From NCBI RefSeq assembly GCF_024195295.1, contig NZ_JAMFTH010000003.1:255501-319500 (forward strand): DNA of 64,000 nt. Direction: 5' to 3'. Source of the DNA: Gilvimarinus xylanilyticus. GTDB lineage: Bacteria > Pseudomonadota > Gammaproteobacteria > Pseudomonadales > Cellvibrionaceae. The notes beneath the pieces are model-generated. The model was not told the DNA's origin and did no database searches. It saw nothing but the letters and a program-made list of their open reading frames with translations. The position numbers and the translations under genes are program-made. Positions 56,923 through 64,000 of the stretch are shown here, one piece after another; within the stretch, counting starts at the first letter, position 1, and the number at the start of each line of letters is the position of its first letter.

Positions 56923-59392
56923 CGGCATTATTCTCCAAAGCCTCTACAGCCAACACCAAAAACATATAATTGGTCGCACCGCCACCCATTACATATTCGG
57001 TTTGCTGCCAGAAAAAGGGCCACTCTTTTAACTCAGGCAAATCGGGACGGATCAGCGCGGTGCCCGAGATAACACCGCCGGGAATGTAAGACCAATCTGC
57101 GCGGTTCACCCCATAGGCCACCAGCGCCGAGTCGGACCCCACGCCCGAGGCAAAAGATTCCGTATTGCTGCCCGGGTGTACACCCAAGACAAAGTTTAAA
57201 GCATTGACATAAATATCCGCGTCCGCCAGCTGAGGCCAGGTTTTATGCACAAAATACTGCTTAACCCCAAACGCCTGAATGCCCCAACCGGCACCCCAAA
57301 TGTGGGGCTCGTAAGGCACGCCGTAGGGTGTTTGCGCGGCTTGTTTTTGTACCCCGGCCTGCTGCTCGGCCACAGCGGCATTAATAGCCTGCATAAATTC
57401 CGCATCCCGCGTTTTCGCCACAACTCGGCCAATCACCCAGGCGGTATCGTCAATATTCTCGACCAGCTCACTCTGCATACTTAATAGCTGATCAATGTAG
57501 GCCTGTTTATCGGTAGCCAAAATCAGTTCGGCCAATGCAAACGCTTTAACACCGGTTTTATCTGTGTGCGCAAAGGCTTTTACAAACAGGTCTTCGGCGG
57601 CCGCCAACGCCTGCTGAGAAAGCTCGGGGTTGTAGTCGCGCAACACCCGCGAGGCGGCCGCCAGGCTGGCTACAGCATCCAACTCGCGCTCGGGGTTCTC
57701 CTCGGTAAACACCCAGCGATCATCCGGAGTGCCCGAGCGGCCTTCGCGCACCTCACCCGGCTCTAAACTCGGGTGATACACATAGTTATCCGTCTGCGCG
57801 CTGGCATCGCCTAACATTACATACTGATCCACCGTGGGTACAATAATGCCGCGATACAAACGCCCCAAGTTCTGATAGGCGCCCAACACACTTAATAACC
57901 CGTGTTCGATTTGCTGCAAAGCGTCGTTTTTGCCGTCGGCCTGATGAATTTCCACCAATTGTTTTTGCTGATCAATCATAGTGGCGTCGTAATCCAGACC
58001 AAACTCTTCCACCATCATCGACAGCAGCCAGACCGTGCCCATTTGCGACTCCACACGCAAGTCATAGTCACCGGCGTCGTGCCAGCCGCCTTTATTCAGG
58101 CCCGGCACCGGCTGTCCCGGATTAAACTTGGTTAAGGTGGAATCACCGGAAATATAGCCGTCGATATGGTTGTGATTAACGGGCGACATTAGCGCATCGT
58201 CGTGATGACACTTGTCGTGCCATACGCGGTATTTTTCGTTAACTCGCATATGACACATTTGCACCGGTAGGTAATACTCTAGGGTCGGTTGCCAAACATG
58301 GCGGGAGTAGACATCGGGCCCTATTTTGAAAGGCTCGGACTTTTCACCGCGGTACTCCAATTGGTACATACCGGGTTCGGCCACCTCACTAAAATCAAAT
58401 TGCAAATAGTGATAGCGCAAAAACGAACCCCAAGGGCTGGGCTTTGCGGTTTTGACTTTTTCCGGCCCATCGCTGCCCAACTTAAGCAGAGTCACAGGAT
58501 CGGTTTTGGTATCGCGACTGTCCTGCTCAATCACCGCGCGCTTCGCCTGGGATACACCGTAACCGAGTTGTGACACTTGAATAACCGGCTGATACTCCCA
58601 GTCGTCTATCACATGGGGAGTAATAATCCACTCAATGGCATTTTTACTCGCGCCCTTGGGCACTAGCGATCGTACTATATACCAGCCGTTATTGTGATTG
58701 GTACGCCCATCCCACAGCTGCAACTCGCCGCCTTTGACCCGGCGGATTTTCATTCGCTGGGTGTCATGTTCGGGGGCCACCACCAACTCATCACCCATGG
58801 CTAACGGGTCGGCCAACCACTCGCCGTGAACTTGCCGTAAAGGACCATTGGGCTGAGTGGGAAAAATACCCGTTTGCTCATCCATGATATACGACGCGCC
58901 GAACAAATCGCCGGGAAACAATTCAAAGTTAAAGCCCACTTTGCCAATCCACTCATCCGGCAAAGGCTGTTTTAAATCCACGCTGACTTTAACGCTATTG
59001 CCTTCCAGCGCTTCTACATGAACCTGATAGCTGAACTTTAGATCGGGATACTCAATGGGGTTAAAACCTTTGCGGTTTTTGCTTTCATCGGGGTAGGCCA
59101 AGGTTTGACTGATACGCTGGTTTTTCACATCCACATGGGCCTCGCCTACGCCGCGCGGCACTGGCGACCACTGACCAGGCGAGGTCTCCAAACGCAAATC
59201 ACCATTGGCAGCGGTGCGCACCCCGTGCTGGATAATCGTCACCCCGGTTTGGTGGCCATCGGGGTAAATATCAGCAAACACGGTTACGTCTAGTCCCGGT
59301 GTGGAAAAATAGTTTTTCTCGTTAAGCTCTAACCCCTTGCCAGAAGCTGCAGAGCTGGCAAGCAGTAGTACTGCCGTCAGTAGCTGGTTCAT
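56912..59392 (-). CDS. GH9 glucanase/cellulase with N-terminal Ig-like (CelD_N) domain
   Basis: An 826-residue secreted enzyme. Signal peptide cleaves near SAASG (residue 18). Residues about 25-265 form a beta-rich domain of unclear class, 268-358 the CelD_N Ig-like domain (VSQLGYGVSQAKRAV, EPGMYQLEY), and 362-820 the (alpha/alpha)6 GH9 domain. GGWHDAGDYD carries Asp439 and Asp442 (nucleophilic-water activation), and TEYVMGGGATN near the C-terminus has the proton donor Glu799. Metal-binding style CHMR...CHHDD is also seen. It may release cellobiose or attack other beta-glucans. Confidence 0.92.
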   Translation of the reverse strand: MNQLLTAVLLLASSAASGKGLELNEKNYFSTPGLDVTVFADIYPDGHQTGVTIIQHGVRTAANGDLRLETSPGQWSPVPRGVGEAHVDVKNQRISQTLAYPDESKNRKGFNPIEYPDLKFSYQVHVEALEGNSVKVSVDLKQPLPDEWIGKVGFNFELFPGDLFGASYIMDEQTGIFPTQPNGPLRQVHGEWLADPLAMGDELVVAPEHDTQRMKIRRVKGGELQLWDGRTNHNNGWYIVRSLVPKGASKNAIEWIITPHVIDDWEYQPVIQVSQLGYGVSQAKRAVIEQDSRDTKTDPVTLLKLGSDGPEKVKTAKPSPWGSFLRYHYLQFDFSEVAEPGMYQLEYRGEKSEPFKIGPDVYSRHVWQPTLEYYLPVQMCHMRVNEKYRVWHDKCHHDDALMSPVNHNHIDGYISGDSTLTKFNPGQPVPGLNKGGWHDAGDYDLRVESQMGTVWLLSMMVEEFGLDYDATMIDQQKQLVEIHQADGKNDALQQIEHGLLSVLGAYQNLGRLYRGIIVPTVDQYVMLGDASAQTDNYVYHPSLEPGEVREGRSGTPDDRWVFTEENPERELDAVASLAAASRVLRDYNPELSQQALAAAEDLFVKAFAHTDKTGVKAFALAELILATDKQAYIDQLLSMQSELVENIDDTAWVIGRVVAKTRDAEFMQAINAAVAEQQAGVQKQAAQTPYGVPYEPHIWGAGWGIQAFGVKQYFVHKTWPQLADADIYVNALNFVLGVHPGSNTESFASGVGSDSALVAYGVNRADWSYIPGGVISGTALIRPDLPELKEWPFFWQQTEYVMGGGATNYMFLVLAVEALENNAGER

Positions 59393-59519
59393 GATCTCTC
59401 CTAATATTATTGTAAACTTATTTGAAATAATTCTTTCTGTGCTTAACTATTAGCCTGGCAATCATAATGGCCAGATTAATAGCCGGAACGCTATATCCGT
59501 TAACTTTTGTAACGTTTAG

Positions 59520-59939
59520 TTACCGATAAACGATACTATCGTAATCTTTCGCGAGAATGGACAGCAATTCATTCTGCACCCGGGTAGGAACCTTCTGCGA
59601 TTCCATCGCTTTCATCAGGTTTTCTACAATTGCATTAAATTCTGTATCTGTATAGTCATGCCCAGCATGCACCACTTGCATTGAATCACCCTGGTACTGA
59701 CACTCGTCACTGCTCACACTGCAAATGTACTGCACGAGTCCGGTGCGAAAACGTTCAATATCCACGCCGCGAAAACGCTCGATCACTCGTTCGTCCTGGG
59801 AAATATTAACGATCAGATGATAGACAATCGCGTCCACCCCCGGCTCGCCCCCGAGGCGCTGATATAAATTGGGTGACTGAGTTCCCGAGGCGCAGCCGAG
59901 CAAGGCCGTTAATACAAAAATACATAATATATATCGCAT
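59520..59939 (-). CDS. Truncated hemoglobin (group 1) as a lipoprotein
   Basis: ATG 59939 gives 139 residues. Lipobox TALLGC sets acylated Cys at about 15. The globin part starts NLYQRLGGEPGVDAIVYHL, the TrHb1 A-B helix pattern, and SMQVVHAGHDYTDTEFNAIVENLMKAM has the proximal (F8) His. A Cys pair (ICSVSSDEC) may form a disulfide in the periplasm. TrHbs bind O2 or NO; export with a lipid anchor is unusual. The start overlaps the DUF3034 stop (TAATG). Confidence 0.82.
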   Translation of the reverse strand: MRYILCIFVLTALLGCASGTQSPNLYQRLGGEPGVDAIVYHLIVNISQDERVIERFRGVDIERFRTGLVQYICSVSSDECQYQGDSMQVVHAGHDYTDTEFNAIVENLMKAMESQKVPTRVQNELLSILAKDYDSIVYR

Positions 59940-60799
59940 TAAAAACTCCCCTGGACGGACAAATACCACCCATCCTGATCCGGCAGGGTAGCCACTTCTC
60001 CCAAATCGACATAAGCTGCCACCAACGCAATGTGTTTATTGGGAAACCAAGCAACAAACGCCGTCTGCCAATCGTCTTCGCCGGCAAAAGATAAATTGTC
60101 AGGATTCTCGCGATATTCCGCGCCCACTAGCCAATGCTTGTTATAGAAAACACCCGCCGATAGTTCAGCCTGCCACTGATGATCATCGTTCAAGTCTCCG
60201 CCAAAACCGACCAACCCGGTTTGATTGGCACGGGTGTACCGGGCAACACCATTAAGCAACACGTTATAGCCAAAAAAACCTCCCAGATACACTTTGCTGG
60301 CGGCGAGATAAGCGTCGACATCACTGTCGCGTTTGGCACCGGCGGCGGCAGGGATAAAAAAATCGTGGTTATCTTTGTATTGCAACCCGGCACTTAGCTG
60401 TGGATAGGGAGTATAGAGAATATCACCCAACACTCTCACTTTTAGCCCCACCACCGATTGGCGAATGGTTTGGTCACTCACCCCCAACGCCGCCGAGAGC
60501 GTGGGATGATTCAAGCGCTGATCAGCGAACGAGAGTTCAACCCGATTGCGCCAGCTCCAACTGCCGCCAAAACTGGTGAGATCATAGTCGGGCACACGAA
60601 CCCGACTGACAAAAACCGCACCGCCTTGCTCTTCGCGAGCGCCATAACCTGACAATACCGCCATGGGCACTATGCCCCCACCCGCGCTACCTTCGACCGT
60701 TGATGCGCCGCCAGTGGCAATAATTCGACTTCGATTTTCCTCCGCCAGTGACGGCAGTGCCATTAGCGTTAACGCAAGGGTCGCCGCCCAGAGTTTCAT
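59939..60799 (-). CDS. DUF3034 outer-membrane beta-barrel-like protein
   Basis: ATG 60799 (AGGAGGCAC upstream) gives 286 residues with signal peptide ending ALPSLA. The mature part is rich in alternating aromatic beta strands (RNRVELSFADQRLN, YLGGFFGYNVLLNGVARYTRANQ, HWLVGAEYRENPDNL) and ends GWYLSVQGSF with a terminal Phe, the barrel signature. DUF3034 proteins are of unknown function and occur in the same cassette elsewhere. The start overlaps the upstream GGDEF-EAL gene stop by four bases. Confidence 0.85.
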   Translation of the reverse strand: MKLWAATLALTLMALPSLAEENRSRIIATGGASTVEGSAGGGIVPMAVLSGYGAREEQGGAVFVSRVRVPDYDLTSFGGSWSWRNRVELSFADQRLNHPTLSAALGVSDQTIRQSVVGLKVRVLGDILYTPYPQLSAGLQYKDNHDFFIPAAAGAKRDSDVDAYLAASKVYLGGFFGYNVLLNGVARYTRANQTGLVGFGGDLNDDHQWQAELSAGVFYNKHWLVGAEYRENPDNLSFAGEDDWQTAFVAWFPNKHIALVAAYVDLGEVATLPDQDGWYLSVQGSF

Positions 60800-63120
60800 T
60801 GTGCCTCCTCGTGTAAATAGTCTTGTACCCATCGAGAAAAATCGTGTGCCGGTAGTGGTTTACTGTAAAAATACCCCTGCAAAATATCGCAGCCGTGATT
60901 TATTAACCAATCCCTTGCCCCGGCCGTTTCCACACCCTCGGCGGTCACTTTTAGTCCCAGGGTATGGCCCAGCTCAATGGTTGAACGAACAATTTGTCGA
61001 TCTTCTTGATTAGTTTCCAGCTCTAACACAAAAGACTTGTCAATTTTTAGTTCGGATACCGGTAGACTTTTCATTTGTGACAAAGACGAGTAACCCGTGC
61101 CGTAGTCATCAATGGATATCAATAGACCCATAGCGTGTAAGCGTTCCAGATTTTTCAGGCTGCGCTCGGCCTCTTGCATAATCGCGCTTTCGGTAATTTC
61201 CAAACAAAAACTGGAAGCCGGCAGTTGGGATTCTCGCAATAGGCGCTGGATATACTCGGGAAAATCATCCTCAAGTAAATCCAGTGCCGACAGATTTACC
61301 GACATAGTGAGGTCAGTACCCAACGCTTGTAATTGACTTACCTGATGGACAGCAGTGCGCAACACCCAACGGGTAAGCAAGTGAATCTGGCCCGCGCTTT
61401 CAATAACCGCAATAAACTCTTCCGGATTTACAAAACCAAACTCCGGGTGTATCCAGCGAATTAACGCCTCGGCACCTAAGTTCTCACGGCTAAGGGGATC
61501 AACTTTGGGCTGAAAAAACAAACAAATTTCATCGCTCAGTAACGCCTGTTTAAAATCGGCAAATAGCTGCAGACGCCGCAAGTGGTCTTCGTCCCACCCC
61601 TGACGATAGGCGCAAATAAATTCGTTGGAGTGGCGCGCGTGATTGAGCGCTAAATTTGCCCGACGCAGCAGTCGCTCGGATGACTCCCCCTGGGCAGGGT
61701 AAAGCGCAAAGCCAATATTTAGCTCCACTTTAATATCCGAGCGCTCTAAATTAAGCGGACGATCAAGACACTCTTGTAACGAGCGGGCAAAGTCCGCAGC
61801 GTCCGGCTCAGAATCCACGGTTACCAGCAGCAAGAATTCGTCACTGCCCAAGCGTAGGACAGCCCCTGTATCGCCAACCTGGGCGACCAGCTGTTCGCCT
61901 ACGGCGCGCAGGACTCGATCGCCCGTCTCAGAGCTCAAGGTGTCGTTAATCTGGGTAAACTTGCATATATCGGCAATGATGACCGCCAACACCCTGCCCG
62001 CAGCACGACACTCACCCATAGCACGCTCGAGCTGGGGAACAACCTGCGATCGATTGACCAAGCCGGTCAGGCTGTCGTGCTCGGCGTGGTAACGGATGGC
62101 CGTTTCCCGCTCGGCGATAGCCGATTGCATACGGTTAAAGGTGTGCGCGAGCTGCGAGAATTCATCACTACCGCGCACTTTAATCGGCGAGCTATAGTCG
62201 CCACCGGCAATGTGCCGGGCCACGTTAACCAACTGTTGCACCGGCCGGGTAACACTGCGCGCCAGCAACAACGCGATAACCACGGCCCCCAAGACAAACG
62301 AAAAGGCCAAGGTTAATAGCTGCGTATCCAGCACCGCAAAAGGCTTTAATGCCCGCGATAAAGGCACCTGTAAAACGGCGGTAATAGGCTGTGGCTCGCG
62401 GGCAATATTGACCGCGCTGCTGAGCATATCTCCGCTGCGCCAAATACGGCGAGGCTGCGCCTGCATCGCGGCTGGCTCAGCCAACAATAGAGCCTGAGCT
62501 TGCTGCCCCAGAGTGCCACTAAGATAAAAAGGCTGATTATCCAGCGCGGCAATAAACGAAACCTCCAGGTCGGTCAAACCCTGCAAATGAGTACTCAGAG
62601 ATTGATCCACCTCGAAGCCGATACCGGCCGTACCTATTTGCAAAGGCGCCATAATTGGAGAGAGTACAAATTGATAGAGTTTGCCGTCGATTACCACAGG
62701 CAAATAACGGGGGCTGCCCGAGACCGGCGCAAGGCGTTCGAGTGCGGCAAAGCGCTCAGGCGGGGCCTCGACACTGCTGGCGACCAGTTGATTCTGATTA
62801 TCCAGTACAATCGCCAAATCGGCCTGAATGCGCGCCGCGTGATTCACCAGCGCCGAGCGAATCGTTGCCTCATCAGCACTCGCTACCGCGTCTTTAAAGC
62901 CAAAGTCATCGGTTAGCACCCCCACCGATTGCGCCAGCTGTTGCACGCGGGTCTGCATCAACTGGGTAAAAAGCTCGCTGCCCTTTTCCAGCTGACGGTA
63001 GGCGTCTTCCATCACGGCATCGCGGATCACCGTTCGGGTGGCGATATAACTACTGACCTGCAAGACTACCACCAGCCCCAGTAGTATCAGCACTAACTTG
63101 GCGCGATAACTAAGCCTCAT
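60796..63120 (-). CDS. Membrane GGDEF-EAL sensor protein, GGDEF degenerate
   Basis: A 774-residue protein: transmembrane helix 1 (about 8-28), periplasmic sensor to about 270 (dCACHE-like), helix 2, HAMP (SVTRPVQQLVNVARHIAGGDYSSPI), GGDEF and EAL. The GGDEF motif is GSDEF in LRLGSDEFLLLV, so cyclase activity is doubtful, though metal-binding Asp in IIADICKF is kept. EAL appears complete: AEALIRWIHP, EITESAIM, IDDYGTG, ELKIDKSF, AEGVETAG. Likely a c-di-GMP phosphodiesterase. Start lies 2 bp after the cupredoxin stop; four-gene operon. Confidence 0.93.
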   Translation of the reverse strand: MRLSYRAKLVLILLGLVVVLQVSSYIATRTVIRDAVMEDAYRQLEKGSELFTQLMQTRVQQLAQSVGVLTDDFGFKDAVASADEATIRSALVNHAARIQADLAIVLDNQNQLVASSVEAPPERFAALERLAPVSGSPRYLPVVIDGKLYQFVLSPIMAPLQIGTAGIGFEVDQSLSTHLQGLTDLEVSFIAALDNQPFYLSGTLGQQAQALLLAEPAAMQAQPRRIWRSGDMLSSAVNIAREPQPITAVLQVPLSRALKPFAVLDTQLLTLAFSFVLGAVVIALLLARSVTRPVQQLVNVARHIAGGDYSSPIKVRGSDEFSQLAHTFNRMQSAIAERETAIRYHAEHDSLTGLVNRSQVVPQLERAMGECRAAGRVLAVIIADICKFTQINDTLSSETGDRVLRAVGEQLVAQVGDTGAVLRLGSDEFLLLVTVDSEPDAADFARSLQECLDRPLNLERSDIKVELNIGFALYPAQGESSERLLRRANLALNHARHSNEFICAYRQGWDEDHLRRLQLFADFKQALLSDEICLFFQPKVDPLSRENLGAEALIRWIHPEFGFVNPEEFIAVIESAGQIHLLTRWVLRTAVHQVSQLQALGTDLTMSVNLSALDLLEDDFPEYIQRLLRESQLPASSFCLEITESAIMQEAERSLKNLERLHAMGLLISIDDYGTGYSSLSQMKSLPVSELKIDKSFVLELETNQEDRQIVRSTIELGHTLGLKVTAEGVETAGARDWLINHGCDILQGYFYSKPLPAHDFSRWVQDYLHEEAQ

Positions 63121-63122
63121 GT

Positions 63123-63752
63123 CTAAGGCCCAAACAGAGTCTCTAGCTCCGTCTTTTCCTCGACTTGGCGCGGGTCTGGTTGTAAGTCTCCCAGGTTCAC
63201 ACTGACATGAGCACCACTCTTGGCCGTAACGGTTTGTTCCGTCACGGCCTTGACTCTAGGGTGTTGTACTTCCAGCCGGTAATCCCCTGCAGGAACCTCC
63301 AGGCTGATCTCACCGCGGGCATCTGTTAAGCCAAAATATGGCGTGTCGACCACATAGATATAGCCCAGCATGGAATCGTGGATATTACACCCCAGCACCA
63401 CTTGACCGGCTTGGGCGAAGGTGACGGGCTTGGCCGTTGTGCCGTGGTACAGTCGCAACTCAAAGCGCTTAGCCGGCGAAAATGAATACACGTGATGGCG
63501 AATATCATCGCTGTTAGGGAAGGTCACCTCTGTGCCCGTCTGCACCACCAGCACTTCGGGTACAAACTGCCGGTCGCGCTGATCCATAACCGCCTGCCCC
63601 AGGCCCTGCTGCGGTGGGGCACTACTAGCGTAAAGTGCGACAATTGCATTGCTCAGGGGGCGATCCCGATCATCGACCACATTAACCTGTAGCGCTCGCA
63701 GCGGCATACTTACCAGTAACAAGACAGCCACCCAAAGCCCGGTTGCACGCAT
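63123..63752 (-). CDS. Periplasmic cupredoxin with C-terminal carboxypeptidase-regulatory-like domain ('methylamine utilization protein' type)
   Basis: A 209-residue protein with signal peptide (cleavage after PLRA near 20). Residues about 65-140 are cupredoxin-like with type 1 copper ligands in SDDIRHHVYSF and VLGCNIHDSMLGYIYV (His, Cys, His, Met). The C-terminal VPAGDYRLEVQHPRVKA region is beta-sandwich-like. Such proteins are commonly labelled methylamine utilization protein MauL/plastocyanin. First gene of the four-gene cassette here. Confidence 0.85.
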   Translation of the reverse strand: MRATGLWVAVLLLVSMPLRALQVNVVDDRDRPLSNAIVALYASSAPPQQGLGQAVMDQRDRQFVPEVLVVQTGTEVTFPNSDDIRHHVYSFSPAKRFELRLYHGTTAKPVTFAQAGQVVLGCNIHDSMLGYIYVVDTPYFGLTDARGEISLEVPAGDYRLEVQHPRVKAVTEQTVTAKSGAHVSVNLGDLQPDPRQVEEKTELETLFGP

Positions 63753-63780
63753 ATTCTTGCCCCTATTGTGGGTTTAGACG

Positions 63781-64000
63781 TCAGCCCAGTTTACACTGAT
63801 TTCGGCCCTCTGCCTTGGCATCATACAACGCCCTATCGGCGCGGGCGAATACCTCGGCTTCGGTGTCTTCGGGGCGAAACTCGGCAATTCCCATGGATAC
63901 GCTCACCTTAACCGGCGAGCCTTTAAAGCTAAAACCGGTACTGGCAATAGCGGCGCGAATTTGGTCCAGCACTTTAAAGGCTTGCTCTGCCGTGGTTTCG
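63781..64000 (-). CDS. GGDEF diguanylate cyclase, C-terminal fragment (5' end outside window)
   Basis: The frame is open from the window edge to the TGA at 63781. The visible 72 residues include SVSMGIAEFRPEDTEAEVFARADRALYDAKAEGRNQC, the invariant C-terminal part of GGDEF domains. Catalytic motif and sensor region are outside the window. It is 28 bp upstream of the cupredoxin gene and on the same strand, so the cassette may include this gene as its first member. Confidence 0.88.
   Translation of the reverse strand, partial: ETTAEQAFKVLDQIRAAIASTGFSFKGSPVKVSVSMGIAEFRPEDTEAEVFARADRALYDAKAEGRNQCKLG

Noticed and set aside
59499-59523. GTTAAC ... GTAAC-N5-GTTAC dyad upstream of GH9 as a LacI-type operator
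   Set aside because: It lies over the globin stop, 110 bp or more from the GH9 start, and does not match a LacI-family central CG consensus.

Overview
The window reads as chromosomal DNA from a free-living, probably marine, polysaccharide-degrading gammaproteobacterium close to Cellvibrionaceae (Saccharophagus, Cellvibrio, Simiduia, Gilvimarinus type). This is inferred from gene order (ygfB-pepP-ubiH-ubiI, zapA-6S RNA-fau, coaBC-algC-argB-slmA, pyrE/crc/rph, sutA-glnK-amtB-glnK-ubiK-comM, several of them Pseudomonas-like), from a TonB-dependent receptor, and from secreted GH5 and GH9 cellulases plus a GH79 heparanase-like enzyme. No prophage, CRISPR array, transposase or plasmid gene is visible; nearly all DNA is compact core genome.

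Layout. 1-2420: end of a TonB receptor followed by a YkoF-like thiamine-binding protein, a PnuC/PnuT transporter and a sugar/thiamine-kinase-like phosphotransferase, overlapping head to tail (probable thiamine salvage operon). 2516-3361: DUF1080 lipoprotein. 3477-6248 (minus): hisB-hisH-hisA-hisF. 6363-11861 (minus): DUF3301, cold-shock protein, small membrane protein, ubiI, ubiH, pepP, ygfB. 12251-13858 (plus): a coiled-coil protein, zapA, 6S RNA, fau. 13982-17792: ilvA, rpiA, rpmG, rpmB, radC. 18000-27359: coaBC, long algC, argB, slmA, a coiled-coil periplasmic protein, pyrE, crc, rph, yicC. 27373-33860: VTT/DedA-type protein, DUF1206, an orphan LacI regulator, an OmpA-like protein, and a divergent ATP-grasp (RLAN-RimK) / GNAT-C39 peptidase pair. 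34045-40186: CsbD, ExoD, SutA-like regulator, two PII proteins around AmtB with a recognisable NtrC/sigma-54 control region, ubiK, comM.

40158-49218: a GGDEF-EAL protein, rep helicase, cytochrome c5, a small palindromic element, an unusual tRNA-Arg locus with two tandem chimeric tRNA-like units, a glutaredoxin-MauE fusion, a ZIP transporter, GNAT, DUF808 and acylphosphatase. 49266-59392: GH79, small lipoprotein, exosortase H with its membrane partner, pirin, fadE, GH5, GH9. 59520-64000 (minus): a cassette of lipoprotein globin, DUF3034 barrel, GGDEF-EAL sensor and cupredoxin, then the end of a diguanylate cyclase.

The most unexpected structure is a family of tandem heptanucleotide repeats (general form G-N4-A-Y) placed directly at the stop codons of genes at five convergent junctions (fau/ilvA, rpiA/rpmG, crc/rph, rep/cytochrome c5, GH5/GH9), facing each other as inverted arrays at three of them. 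The second is the tRNA-Arg(CCG) locus, where two 178-179 bp units carry the tRNA 5' end interrupted in the D-loop by an 89-nt insert whose predicted hairpins are preserved by G-U changes between copies.
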